Positions 56,129 through 64,000 of a DNA stretch of 64,000 bases are shown here, piece after piece. Source of the DNA: Paenibacillus sp. JDR-2. GTDB lineage: Bacteria; Bacillota; Bacilli; Paenibacillales; Paenibacillaceae. Each line of letters begins with the position of its first letter. Position 1 is the stretch's first letter. The notes beneath the pieces are model-generated. The model worked only from the letters and a program-made list of their open reading frames with translations, was not told the DNA's origin and did not search any database. The DNA is taken from assembly GCF_000023585.1 (NCBI RefSeq), contig NC_012914.1, positions 954,001 through 1,018,000 on the forward strand, written 5' to 3'. The translations under genes were made by a program, and so were the position numbers.

Positions 56129-57196
56129 TTATCTAAAAAATAAAAAGTGCGTCGGAAGCTTTCTAAGCTGTCCGTCGGAAGGCTTGTTAATAACGCGTCC
56201 GTTCCAGATCATCGACGAGGAGCCGCCGCCGTCCAGGTTGTAGCCGTCAACGGCGCCTAACCGCTGCAGCAGAATCTGCATCTCGGCCAGCGTTGCGCCG
56301 GAGCTGCCGCCTTCGTTGCGGCCGTCCGCTACGATGATAAGCAGCTGCCCGTCCTTGTAGTTGGCAATAACGGTGCGGGGCGCGCGCGTTGGACTGCTCT
56401 GCCACTTGCTTGGTATCGTTGTTGGACTGCCGTTTTTCAGAAGCACGGGAACAAACGACGCGCCAAATTTGACGTTTAGATTATCTAGCTGCTGCTTGCT
56501 TGTAAATTTACCGCCAACCAGCTTGTTGCTGGCGTTAAGACCAACAAAGAACAAATCTGCACGGGTTGGCTCGAAGCCTTCTACATAATCGCCGTTCAAA
56601 ATGGTTGTGCTGAGCGGATACCGCTTGCCTCCGCCATCGGCAAAGCCGCCTGCATTAACGCCGGCCACGGCGCCGTATCGTTGTACGGCGGCCAGCGTTG
56701 TTTCGGCACCGCCTACCTTATCGTTGCCGAGCACCATTTTCATCGCGTCGCCTGACTTGAGCTTAATCTTCATCGCGTAGCTTTGGAAGTTGTCGGCCTT
56801 TATGTAGAATAACTGCGCGGTCAGCTTGTCCGAGCTGATCGTCCCCGAAGGAGATCCAAGCCGTCCGGTAATGATCCTGTCGTAAATCACTAACGGGCGG
56901 TTAGCCTGGGTGGTAGCCGTATTAACGATCTGTTTCATATCGGCGTTTGTCTGGTTATACAGCTTTAGCTGCTTTTTAATAGAGGCGCTTGTCGCTGTTG
57001 CGGTCTGATGGGCCTGGTCGAGTCCGCTGGCGACGGATTTCGTATGGTCTGCGGCAGCCTCTTGCTGAGTGCCGGCCTCCGGGAAATCCGGAAGGACAAT
57101 GGAAATATTCGTAACCATAAGCCATAACAACATCGCGACAAACGGTGTGCAGGCCAGCAGCATCGTTCGGTTCAGCGCTCGGATGGATAAAGTCAT
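56129..57196 (-). CDS. Membrane-anchored phosphodiester glycosidase (NAGPA domain)
   Basis: 355 residues. One N-terminal membrane helix (about 12-32), then a polar helical stretch, then a NAGPA/DUF2233 domain (about 110-355) with VAGVNAGGFADGGG, APRTVIANYKDGQLLIIVADG and the signature YNLDGGGSSSMIWNG near the C-terminus. Relatives remove sugar caps from phosphodiester-linked glycans or act on exopolysaccharide and teichoic acids. It acts outside the membrane. Its ATG overlaps the stop of the upstream coiled-coil gene (ATGA), so the two are translated together. Confidence 0.88.
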   Translation of the reverse strand: MTLSIRALNRTMLLACTPFVAMLLWLMVTNISIVLPDFPEAGTQQEAAADHTKSVASGLDQAHQTATATSASIKKQLKLYNQTNADMKQIVNTATTQANRPLVIYDRIITGRLGSPSGTISSDKLTAQLFYIKADNFQSYAMKIKLKSGDAMKMVLGNDKVGGAETTLAAVQRYGAVAGVNAGGFADGGGKRYPLSTTILNGDYVEGFEPTRADLFFVGLNASNKLVGGKFTSKQQLDNLNVKFGASFVPVLLKNGSPTTIPSKWQSSPTRAPRTVIANYKDGQLLIIVADGRNEGGSSGATLAEMQILLQRLGAVDGYNLDGGGSSSMIWNGRVINKPSDGQLRKLPTHFLFFR

Positions 57197-57618
57197 TTGA
57201 GCACATCCAGATTTTTTTGCAGTTCGTTCAGCTTCTTTTTCACTTCGTTTAATTGCGTGTAAAGCTTATTGCTGTTATCGGTTTTGACATCAGCATTATC
57301 CTTCGTGAAGGTAAGCAGCTCGTTAAGCGCTTCTACCTTGGATTCCAATTGCGACAGCTCTTCTTTATAGCCGGTTTCCACTTTGGCAATCCGGTCATCG
57401 TATTGCTTTTGCATCTCGGCAATTTGTGCGGCTGTCTGGCGCTCCACATCGGCAGAAATCTGCTTCTGGACATGCTCGCTGTACAGCTTGGCACCGGTGA
57501 GGCCGGCAGCAATCAGAATAACCCATACACATACAAAGATTACAAAAGCACGCTGCTTCGTAGCCTTGCGCGATTTCGTTTCATAAGAAGCATTCGTTTC
57601 TAAAGCGGTATTGCTCAT
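57193..57618 (-). CDS. Small membrane-anchored coiled-coil protein
   Basis: 141 residues, GAGGTG eight bases upstream. A polar N-terminus, one membrane helix (about 26-46) and then an outward-facing coiled coil to the end (TAAQIAEMQKQYDDR, ELSQLESKVEALNELL, LNEVKKKLNELQKNLDVL). No catalytic motif. Translational coupling with the NAGPA-domain gene suggests a scaffold or partner of that enzyme. I do not recognise a named family. Confidence 0.8.
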   Translation of the reverse strand: MSNTALETNASYETKSRKATKQRAFVIFVCVWVILIAAGLTGAKLYSEHVQKQISADVERQTAAQIAEMQKQYDDRIAKVETGYKEELSQLESKVEALNELLTFTKDNADVKTDNSNKLYTQLNEVKKKLNELQKNLDVLK

Positions 57619-57770
57619 TGGCGTTCACCTCGTTTTCCGTTAATAAGGAAGTGAACGGACTGCAAAAATAGCATTTAAGCTAGTCTATCATGTTAGACGA
57701 ACGAACGATGCCCAAGGTTAAGGCTGTCACTACATTGTAACAAAGATTGCTAGGGAAAGAGCCATTCATT

Positions 57771-57798
57771 TTGTGGGAATTGAAGGATAAGGTATAAT
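57771..57798 (+). promoter_or_regulatory. Probable promoter of msrAB
   Basis: Perfect TATAAT at 57793-57798 with TTGTGG about 15-16 bases upstream. It precedes a leader of roughly 100 bases with a stem-loop. Confidence 0.55.
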
Positions 57799-57821
57799 AA
57801 TAACAATTACGCTTAGTTCAC

Positions 57822-57891
57822 GCTTTCGAAGCATGAATTATCACAATTGGCTTTAAAAATTGCAATTTGCGTGAAAATTCATTTTAGGAGG
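57822..57891 (+). promoter_or_regulatory. Leader element before msrAB: 12-mer, stem-loop, ribosome site
   Basis: GCTTTCGAAGCA (57822-57833) is followed by a stem pairing ATGAATT-A-TCAC with GTGA-A-AATTCAT (one A-A mismatch), whose 3' arm abuts TTTAGGAGG. Same layout as at 35920-35960. Confidence 0.55.
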
Positions 57892-57901
57892 TAATCGAAA
57901 C

Positions 57902-58858
57902 ATGACCACAGCTGTAGAACAAGCCATGTTTGCCGGAGGATGCTTCTGGTGCATGGTATCCCCGTTTGAAGAAACACCGGGTATTTTATCCGTTGTATCG
58001 GGTTATTCCGGAGGCCATAAGGCAAATCCAACGTACGAAGAAGTGTGTTCCGAAACAACGGGACATGCGGAAGTTGTTCATATTACTTTTGATCCGTCGA
58101 TTTATTCTTACGAGAAGCTGCTGGACGTGTTCTGGCATCAGATCGATCCGACCGACGCGGGCGGCCAATTCCATGACCGCGGGGAATCCTACCGGACGGC
58201 TATCTTCTATTATAATGAAGAACAGCGCCGGAAGGCGGAGGCTTCCAAGGAGGCTTTGGCAGCAAGCGGCAGATTCGACAAACCTATCGTCACAGCCATT
58301 GAGCCGGCGAAGGAGTTCTACCCGGCGGAGGATTATCACCAAGGTTATCATCGGACGAACCCGTTACGTTATAAAATGTACCGCAAAGGTTCCGGCCGCG
58401 ATGCTTTCATCAATACGCATTGGACGGTTAGGAAGGAAGAGGGCGAGCTTCGCACCCGCCTTACTCCGATCCAGTATGAAGTTACGCAGAACAATGCGAC
58501 GGAGCGTCCTTTTACGGGCGAATTTTGGGATCACAAGGATGAGGGTCTGTATGTTGACATCGTCTCGGGAGAACCGCTTTTTACATCCCGCGAGAAATAC
58601 GATTCCGGATGCGGCTGGCCAAGCTTTACGAAGCCGGTGAAGGAAGCATCCATAACGGAAGTGCTCGACACCAGCCATTTCATGGTTCGTACCGAGGTGC
58701 GCAGTAAAGAAGGCGATTCCCATCTGGGTCACGTATTCGATGATGGTCCGGGACCAAACGGACTCCGTTACTGCATTAACTCCGCTTCGCTCCGATTTAT
58801 CCCGGCAGCGGATTTGGAGAAGGAAGGGTACGGCGAGTACGTCAACTATTTCAAATAA
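57902..58858 (+). CDS. msrAB: Bifunctional methionine sulfoxide reductase MsrA-MsrB
   Basis: 318 residues, TAGGAGG upstream. The MsrA domain (about 5-160) has catalytic C14 in GGCFWC, GYSGGH and EDYHQGYH. The MsrB domain (about 175-315) has [11 protein letters not shown] and catalytic C291 in [11 protein letters not shown]. The usual zinc-binding CxxC pairs are not seen, so it is probably the metal-free MsrB form. The fusion reduces both S- and R-methionine sulfoxide in the cytoplasm using thioredoxin. It is followed 18 bases later by a nitroreductase gene, likely one operon. Confidence 0.96.
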   Translation: MTTAVEQAMFAGGCFWCMVSPFEETPGILSVVSGYSGGHKANPTYEEVCSETTGHAEVVHITFDPSIYSYEKLLDVFWHQIDPTDAGGQFHDRGESYRTAIFYYNEEQRRKAEASKEALAASGRFDKPIVTAIEPAKEFYPAEDYHQGYHRTNPLRYKMYRKGSGRDAFINTHWTVRKEEGELRTRLTPIQYEVTQNNATERPFTGEFWDHKDEGLYVDIVSGEPLFTSREKYDSGCGWPSFTKPVKEASITEVLDTSHFMVRTEVRSKEGDSHLGHVFDDGPGPNGLRYCINSASLRFIPAADLEKEGYGEYVNYFK

Positions 58859-58876
58859 GCGATTGGGGGAGAAACG

Positions 58877-59449
58877 ATGCATATTGAAGAAGCGATCCGA
58901 ACGAGACGTTCCATAGGGCGCGTCAAGCAAGATCCGGTTGATCGTAATCTAATTGAGAAGGTGCTGGACTCGGCAACCTGGGCGCCAAGCCACCATAACA
59001 CGCAGCCTTGGAGATTCATCGTAATGACCGGTGACGGTCGTGCTAAGCTTGGCGAAGGTTATGCGCGTGTAGCGCTTGCAACACTTGGGGCAGGGGAAAG
59101 CCCCGAGTTGGAAGAGCGTCTTCGGAAGGAGCGCGTCAAAGCATACCGCTCGCCAGTGGTTATTGCGGTGGTCTGCTCGCCGTCCGCTGATCCGCGGGCA
59201 ACGCTGGTGGAGGAAGTTGCAGCTTCGCATACGGCGGTGCAGAATTTGCTGCTTGCCGCACACGCGAACGGGCTAGGAGCGATTTGGCGTTCCGGCGACC
59301 CGATGTACCATCCGCTTATGAATGATACGTTTGGTCTAGCTGGGAACGAGCAGATCGTAGCGCTGGTTTATATGGGTTATCCGGATATGAATCCGCCGGA
59401 ACCAAAGCGCACGCCGGCATCGGAAAAAACAATCTGGCTCGAATCTTAA
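58877..59449 (+). CDS. Nitroreductase-family flavoprotein
   Basis: 190 residues, GGGGGAG upstream. FMN-dependent nitroreductase fold: IRTRRSIGRV binds FMN phosphate, APSHHNTQPWRF is the typical second motif, and LGAIWRSGDPMY lies in the later FMN-contact region. It is a small YdjA/YfhC-like member. NAD(P)H-dependent reduction of nitro compounds or quinones is expected; the natural substrate is unknown. It probably shares a transcript with msrAB, fitting a redox-stress role. A terminator follows. Confidence 0.9.
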   Translation: MHIEEAIRTRRSIGRVKQDPVDRNLIEKVLDSATWAPSHHNTQPWRFIVMTGDGRAKLGEGYARVALATLGAGESPELEERLRKERVKAYRSPVVIAVVCSPSADPRATLVEEVAASHTAVQNLLLAAHANGLGAIWRSGDPMYHPLMNDTFGLAGNEQIVALVYMGYPDMNPPEPKRTPASEKTIWLES

Positions 59450-59463
59450 TCTTAAGCATAACA

Positions 59464-59488
59464 AGGCGCCCGCGAGGGCGCTTTTTTG
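59464..59488 (+). terminator. Terminator of the msrAB-nitroreductase operon
   Basis: GCGCCC/GGGCGC with a 4-base loop, then six T. Confidence 0.85.
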
Positions 59489-59563
59489 TTGTCCAATCGG
59501 GGAAAATAAACCCGGACAGGATGGAACCGTTTTTTTAGCAGTGAAACCTTTATTTATGATTAA

Positions 59564-59593
59564 TTTAGTGTTAAAATATTTAGAGTTAATGAA
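59564..59593. promoter_or_regulatory. Putative MarR operator, copy 1
   Basis: A 30-base AT-rich element identical at 25 of 30 positions to 60153-60182, each ahead of one of the two MarR genes. The shared core is TTAAAATATT, flanked by TTTAGT and TAATGAA. Confidence 0.65.
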
Positions 59594-59637
59594 ATTGCTT
59601 TATATATGATGCTGACTGACCTGAAAGGAGTGAGGAA

Positions 59638-60084
59638 ATGGCAAATGCCAGCGAAGAGTTGATTAATCTTATCGGCCAATTTCGTTTGTTTCTGAAAAAT
59701 GTCACGACCGAGTGGAGCAAGAAGACGATGGCCGGCATGAACACGACGCAGTTCAAGCTGTTATACACGCTTCATTCATCCGGTCCTCTGAAGGTATCGG
59801 AGCTTGCCGATTTACTCGGATTAACGTCCGGCGCCATCACGGGTATTGCCGACAAGATGCTGGCGGAAGGTTTAATCAGCCGCGAACGAACAACCGACGA
59901 CCGGAGAGTGGTTATTATCGCTTTGACTTCGGAAGGCGATAAGCTCGTTAACCAGGTGATGGAATGTCACGAAGAGATATTTTCTTCTTTTTTCAACGGC
60001 CTTCCGGAAGAAGATATTCAGCATTTGAGAAGAATTTTCTCGAAGCTGACCGCCAATATGGATGAAGGCAAGCTGGAAAAATAA
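59638..60084 (+). CDS. MarR-family transcriptional regulator (copy 1)
   Basis: 148 residues, GAAAGGAGTGAGG upstream. Winged helix-turn-helix with recognition region VSELADLLGLTSGAITGIADKM and wing ERTTDDRRVVIIALT. Very similar to the protein encoded at 60221, so a recent tandem duplication. By family it would repress itself and a neighbouring efflux gene until it binds a small molecule. An operator-like element lies 45 bases before its start. Confidence 0.92.
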   Translation: MANASEELINLIGQFRLFLKNVTTEWSKKTMAGMNTTQFKLLYTLHSSGPLKVSELADLLGLTSGAITGIADKMLAEGLISRERTTDDRRVVIIALTSEGDKLVNQVMECHEEIFSSFFNGLPEEDIQHLRRIFSKLTANMDEGKLEK

Positions 60085-60152
60085 TCTTGCATGGACGGAT
60101 TGACTGATTCATAAAAAAGATATATAGTAGTAAATGCTTTGTTAATAATTTA

Positions 60153-60182
60153 TTTAGTATTAAAATATTAAATGCTAATGAA
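60153..60182. promoter_or_regulatory. Putative MarR operator, copy 2
   Basis: It is close to a palindrome (TTAGTATTAA ... TTAAATGCTAA) and matches copy 1 at 25 of 30 positions. It lies 38 bases before the second MarR gene. Confidence 0.65.
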
Positions 60183-60220
60183 TTATCGGTTCAAGCAATC
60201 GGCGGGAAAGGGGAGAGGCA

Positions 60221-60655
60221 ATGACGAATGCCAATGAAGAGCTGATTGGTTTCATGGGACAATTCAAGACGTTCCTGAAAAACGTAAACAACGAATGGAG
60301 CCGGAAAACAATGACGGGCATGAACTATACCCAGTTCAAGCTGTTGTTTACCCTCCATACATCGGACTCCCTCAAGGTTTCGGAGCTTGCCGAAATTCTC
60401 GGACTGACCTCCGGTGCTATTACGGGTATCGCCGATAAGCTGGTGGCTGAAGGCCTTATCAGCCGCGAGAGGGCAAATGACGACCGCAGGGTCGTATATA
60501 TTGAATTAACGGCTAAAGGCAAGGACATGGTTGACGACATTCTCGAGTCGCAGAAAGAGACGTTTTCCTCCTTTTTCAATGTATTGCCGGAAGAAGATAT
60601 TCAGCATCTGAGGAGAATTTTTGCCCAGCTGCTCGCGAATATGGATAACAAATAG
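60221..60655 (+). CDS. MarR-family transcriptional regulator (copy 2)
   Basis: 144 residues, AAAGGGGAGAGG upstream. Same architecture as copy 1: VSELAEILGLTSGAITGIADKL and wing ERANDDRRVVYIELT, with near-identical ends (LPEEDIQHLRRIF). It lies 52 bases before the MFS exporter gene with no terminator between, so regulator 2 and the pump are probably co-transcribed. Because MarR proteins are dimers, heterodimers of the two paralogues are possible. Confidence 0.92.
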   Translation: MTNANEELIGFMGQFKTFLKNVNNEWSRKTMTGMNYTQFKLLFTLHTSDSLKVSELAEILGLTSGAITGIADKLVAEGLISRERANDDRRVVYIELTAKGKDMVDDILESQKETFSSFFNVLPEEDIQHLRRIFAQLLANMDNK

Positions 60656-60707
60656 CATTTCAGCTTGAATCACACAAACATAGAAAGAAAAAGGAGAGAA
60701 AGACCAT

Positions 60708-62225
60708 ATGAGTAATGCTGTAGCGGCATTAAAAAGAGGCCCGATCGTCGCGTCGGTGCTTATCGCAGCCTTCGTAGCGCTTTTGAGCCAGACGCTCCTT
60801 AACGTTGCGCTTCCGAGTATCATGACTGACCTGAAGGTCAGCGCGAATACGGTACAATGGCTGTCCACCGGTTATTTGCTAGTCAATGGCGTCCTTATTC
60901 CAATTAGTGCTTATTTGATCAGCCGGTTTTCTACTAGGTCATTGTTTGTCGTAGCAACAAGTTTATTTACGGTAGGTACCATCGTCAGCGCCTTGGCGCC
61001 GAGCTTTGAAACCCTGCTTACTGGCCGGATTATTCAGGCAGCGGGCGCAGGTATTCTGATGCCGCTGATGTCGATCATCTTCCTGACGATTTTCCCGATC
61101 GAACAACGCGGTAAGGCAATGGGTATGATGGGGATCGCGATGATTTTCGCACCAGCTGTTGGCCCAACGCTGTCGGGTTGGGTTGTTGAGCATTATGACT
61201 GGCGCGTTCTGTTCTACATCGTATTGCCACTGTCGCTGTTCGGCTTGATTTATGGCGCTATTTCGATGAAGAACGTAACGCAAACAGCGAAATCCAAGCT
61301 GGATATTTTCGCCGTTATTTTGTCCACTTTGGGCTTTGGCGGCCTGCTGTACGGCTTTAGTGACGCGGGTACGGACGGCTGGAACAACGTAACTGTGTAC
61401 ACAAGCTTGATCGTTGGCGTTATTTCCTTGATTGGCTTTGTATGGTATCAGCTTGTCGTTAAGAAGCCGATCCTTGAAATGCGCGTTTTCAAGTTCGGCA
61501 TGTATTCCCTGACTACTGTCATTAACGTCATCATCACCATGGCCATGTTCTCGGGTATGATCTTGCTTCCGATTTATCTGCAAAGCATTATGGGCTTTAC
61601 GCCGCTTAAATCCGGTTTGCTCCTGCTGCCGGGTGCAATCCTGATGGGGATTATGTCGCCAATCACCGGTATGATCTTCGATAAAGTCGGAGCTCGCTGG
61701 CTGGCGGTTACCGGTCTTGTAATTACCGTCTACTCGTCTTACGAATTCAGTCAGCTGACGGATCATACGACTTACGGTTACCTGATTACAATGTACACCT
61801 TGCGTATGTTCGGTATGTCCATGCTGATGATGCCGATCCAAACGGCAGGCATGAACCAGCTGCCGCAGCGTTTGAACGCTCACGGCTCGGCGATGTCGCA
61901 AACGCTGCGTAACGTAGCGGGCGCTTTGGGTACAGCGTTCCTCGTTACGCTGATGACGAACAAAGCGGCTTCGGAAACGAAGCATATGGTCGCAACGCAA
62001 GGCATTGATCCTAACGATAAAGCGGCAATGGCTCATGTCATTCAAGAAGCGACGATTACGGGTATCAACCACTCGTTCGTAGTAGCAACTTGGTTCGCTG
62101 TTGCGGCACTCGTACTGGCCTTCTTCATCCGCAAGGTAAAACCGCATGAAGAACCGGCTACCGTAGTAAACGCATCTTCCGAAGGTCAAGCGAAAGCTCA
62201 GCTTGCCGCGACCCAATCGAAATAA
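60708..62225 (+). CDS. DHA2-family (EmrB/QacA-like) MFS multidrug exporter
   Basis: 505 residues, AAAAAGGAGAG upstream. Fourteen membrane segments are expected and seen as repeated hydrophobic blocks. Motif A-like STRSLFVVATSLFTVG and the DHA2 motif C region GIAMIFAPAVGPTLSGW are present, as is the early LNVALPSIMTDL signature. By family it is a proton-driven efflux pump for lipophilic drugs. Control by the two MarR proteins upstream is the natural reading. Confidence 0.93.
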   Translation: MSNAVAALKRGPIVASVLIAAFVALLSQTLLNVALPSIMTDLKVSANTVQWLSTGYLLVNGVLIPISAYLISRFSTRSLFVVATSLFTVGTIVSALAPSFETLLTGRIIQAAGAGILMPLMSIIFLTIFPIEQRGKAMGMMGIAMIFAPAVGPTLSGWVVEHYDWRVLFYIVLPLSLFGLIYGAISMKNVTQTAKSKLDIFAVILSTLGFGGLLYGFSDAGTDGWNNVTVYTSLIVGVISLIGFVWYQLVVKKPILEMRVFKFGMYSLTTVINVIITMAMFSGMILLPIYLQSIMGFTPLKSGLLLLPGAILMGIMSPITGMIFDKVGARWLAVTGLVITVYSSYEFSQLTDHTTYGYLITMYTLRMFGMSMLMMPIQTAGMNQLPQRLNAHGSAMSQTLRNVAGALGTAFLVTLMTNKAASETKHMVATQGIDPNDKAAMAHVIQEATITGINHSFVVATWFAVAALVLAFFIRKVKPHEEPATVVNASSEGQAKAQLAATQSK

Positions 62226-62336
62226 GGTTTGGTTAAAACGCAAGCTGCGCATTCAAATGTTCTTCCGATCGCCATTGCTCATGGATTCCTTTGATTGAAA
62301 TAGTTTAATGATGGGATCCCTGAGCAAAAGCGAACA

Positions 62337-62372
62337 CTAAAAGCTTTCTGTAAGAAAGCTACTTCGTAAGCA
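62337..62372 (-). promoter_or_regulatory. Orphan copy of the 12-mer/stem-loop leader element
   Basis: Reading the minus strand: GCTTACGAAGTA (62372-62361), then stem GCTTTCT/AGAAAGC with loop TAC, then TTTTAG. There is no GAGG ribosome site and no minus-strand gene nearby, so it looks like a remnant or a mobile copy. Confidence 0.5.
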
Positions 62373-62434
62373 TATGCTACGTTTCTACAGAATCATTTGA
62401 AATGCTACGCTTGAGTTTAACCAATAGGTAAATA

Positions 62435-62476
62435 AAAAACGGCCGTGCAGATTCGTTTCTGCACGGCCGTTTTTGT
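62435..62476. terminator. Strong hairpin in the gap after the MFS gene
   Basis: Perfect 16-base arms AAAAACGGCCGTGCAG/CTGCACGGCCGTTTTT, 8-base loop, T run on both strands. It probably serves the MFS gene and/or the convergent LysM-GH18 gene. The remaining sequence of 62226-62580 holds only small inverted repeats (for example CCTTAACGAT/ATCGTTAAGG near 62498-62524). Confidence 0.8.
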
Positions 62477-62580
62477 TTTTATATGATGCGCGGAAGCCTT
62501 AACGATACGCCGCATCGTTAAGGGATACCTAGGGAGACTTTGGGCGGATTAGGCAGTTTGCGCCTTTTACCTAACTCCCC

Positions 62581-63867
62581 TTATTTTACAGGCTTATAAA
62601 CATGAAAGTTGTGCTCCAGCACCTGCCAGAAGGCTGGGAACGGAACATCAAGCACCCATGTGCTCACCCCTCGAAGATGATAACATTTCACCAGATCAAG
62701 CTTCGCCTGCACGCTCCTCGCATCCTCGAACCAGACCTGGTGGCCGCGCCCGTACTCATCCCTGTAACCGTAGTACGGCGATTCCGCGAATGGATCGTAG
62801 TGAATCACCGCGCCGTACCTGGCTGCTCTCCGCACCGCATTGCCCGAACTGATAGACATCGCCCAATCCTGTCCGGGGGTATAAGGGAGTGTCCAGTCGT
62901 AGCCGTAAAGCGGCATCCCGAGCATAATCTTGCTGGAAGGTATCAGCGCTATCGCATAGTTCAACACTTTGGCCACCTCATTCCTTGGAGCAACCGCCAT
63001 CGGTGGTCCGCCCGCCCATCCCCATTCATATGTCATGAGGATAACAAAATCCAGAATCCGGCCTTGCTCAGCGTAATCCTGCCCTTCGAAGAGCTGTCCG
63101 TCCTGACCAGGGGAACTAACCGGCGGCAAGGTGGAGGAGACAAGGCATCCGATGGCATGCAGAGAGCCGGTTAGCCGCTCCAGGAATTGATGATAAAGCT
63201 TGCGGTCGGCAGCCGGAATAAAAGCAAAATCTATATTAAGAGCCCAATACTTATTCATCCTCATGACGTATATGATCCCTTGGATCAGACGTTCCTTCAC
63301 GGCTTCGTTCGTTAAAATGAAATGGACCAGGCTTGGGCTGAACGTATAGCCGTCAAAATTCGTAATAACCATCATTGGTGCCGCCCGACCGCGGTAGGCT
63401 TCCTGAATGGCTGGCAAATCATTTAAGGCGCTAAGCGAACCGTCCGGCCTAACTTGATAACTGAAGGGGCTAAGGAAGGTCAGATGTTTGGCTGCAGCGG
63501 CCGCGCTAGCGGTGATGCCCGCATCCGAGACGACGGGCTCGGCATAGCCATTCGCTTCAATAGTCATCTTGCGCGGATTCGGAATGCGAAGACGCATGCC
63601 GGGAAGAATAAGGGCGGGATTGGTGATATGGTTAACCCTGGCTAGCTCCTGAAGGGTGACGCCGTATTTTTGCGAGATCGTCCATAAAGTTTCTCCCGGA
63701 ATGACCTGATGGCTGTCAGCCTCAACGGGGATAATGAGCGATTGTCCGGCGACGAGAGGTTCGGTTGCCTGCATGCCATTGGCGGCAAGGATAGCTTCCG
63801 GGGACAGGCTGTACAGCTGCGCCAGACTCTGTACGGTGTCCCGCCCTTTGACGGTATAGATCAACAT
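62581..63867 (-). CDS. LysM-LysM-GH18 protein, spore-cortex type (YaaH/SleL-like), catalytic Glu absent
   Basis: 428 residues, AAAGGAGG ten bases before the ATG. Two LysM peptidoglycan-binding domains (about 2-47 and 52-96) precede a GH18 barrel (about 130-428; TFLSPFSYQVRPDGS, VILMTYEWGWAGGPP, LGMPLYGYDW, GVSTWVLDVPFPAFW). No signal peptide, as in YaaH/SleL proteins that are loaded into spores. The usual DxDxE catalytic motif reads N211-I-D213-F-A215: the acid/base Glu is Ala and the first Asp is Asn. It may therefore bind rather than cut cortex glycan. Confidence 0.9.
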   Translation of the reverse strand: MLIYTVKGRDTVQSLAQLYSLSPEAILAANGMQATEPLVAGQSLIIPVEADSHQVIPGETLWTISQKYGVTLQELARVNHITNPALILPGMRLRIPNPRKMTIEANGYAEPVVSDAGITASAAAAAKHLTFLSPFSYQVRPDGSLSALNDLPAIQEAYRGRAAPMMVITNFDGYTFSPSLVHFILTNEAVKERLIQGIIYVMRMNKYWALNIDFAFIPAADRKLYHQFLERLTGSLHAIGCLVSSTLPPVSSPGQDGQLFEGQDYAEQGRILDFVILMTYEWGWAGGPPMAVAPRNEVAKVLNYAIALIPSSKIMLGMPLYGYDWTLPYTPGQDWAMSISSGNAVRRAARYGAVIHYDPFAESPYYGYRDEYGRGHQVWFEDARSVQAKLDLVKCYHLRGVSTWVLDVPFPAFWQVLEHNFHVYKPVK

Positions 63868-64000
63868 CGCCTCTCGCCTCCTTTAATGATTCGGATTCTT
63901 CTCCTACTATTCTATTCGGCAACTCCCCCAACTTAAAACCATGCCAAATAAATTGATAACGGCAGGAAAAGGAAAGGGAAATAGTTGCAATTTAAGACAA

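Noticed and set aside
60963..62252. Long open frame of about 429 codons antisense to the MFS exporter
   Set aside because: Same reason: an unnatural His/Arg/Gln-rich composition, no ribosome site, and complete overlap with a well-supported gene.

Overview
The window looks like chromosomal DNA from a Paenibacillus-type Gram-positive spore-former. The evidence is mixed GC content, strong AAGGAGG ribosome binding sites with frequent TTG and GTG starts, S-layer homology (SLH) proteins, LplB/YtcP-type sugar permeases paired with YesM/YesN two-component systems, CcpA cre-like sites, a purine riboswitch and a LysM/GH18 spore-type protein. I see no rRNA, tRNA, CRISPR array, phage or transposase.

Layout. 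1-16.3 kb: a YesN/YesM pair on the minus strand (the regulator is cut by the window edge) diverges from an oligosaccharide ABC importer (two permeases and a lipoprotein). This is followed by one giant surface enzyme of about 2,908 residues with three SLH domains, two GH16 beta-glucanase domains and many carbohydrate-binding modules; a perfect cre match lies just upstream. 16.4-32.1 kb is mostly housekeeping and envelope: glutamate-1-semialdehyde aminomutase, an LCP cell-wall ligase, an ABC-2 exporter, a Bcp peroxiredoxin, two polysaccharide deacetylases, a MoxR-DUF58-transglutaminase operon and guaA. 32.2-53.8 kb is a second sugar island: an AraC regulator, a GH3 beta-glucosidase, a TIM-barrel isomerase with a Gfo/Idh/MocA dehydrogenase, a second YesM/YesN pair, a second importer, a second GH3, an SLH-anchored PHP-type hydrolase, another AraC regulator, and a BadF-type sugar kinase next to a GH4 6-phospho-glycosidase. 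53.9-64 kb: a guanine-type riboswitch with a purine permease, a coiled-coil/NAGPA pair, MsrAB, a nitroreductase, two paralogous MarR regulators with an MFS exporter, and a LysM-GH18 protein.

How the parts fit (inference): the giant GH16 protein would cut beta-1,3 (or mixed) glucan at the cell surface. The two importers, which have no ATPase gene nearby and probably use a shared MsmX-type ATPase, would bring in oligosaccharides. The GH3 enzymes, or a kinase-plus-GH4 route, would finish them inside the cell. YesM/YesN and AraC regulators would give induction, and cre sites would give glucose repression.

Most notable: a recurrent 5' leader element (12-mer GCTTACGAAGTA or a variant, then a stem-loop abutting the ribosome binding site) at three places; the internally duplicated double-GH16 protein; a GH18 protein lacking the catalytic Glu; duplicated MarR genes with a duplicated operator-like sequence; the kinase/GH4 pair; and several families of intergenic inverted repeats.
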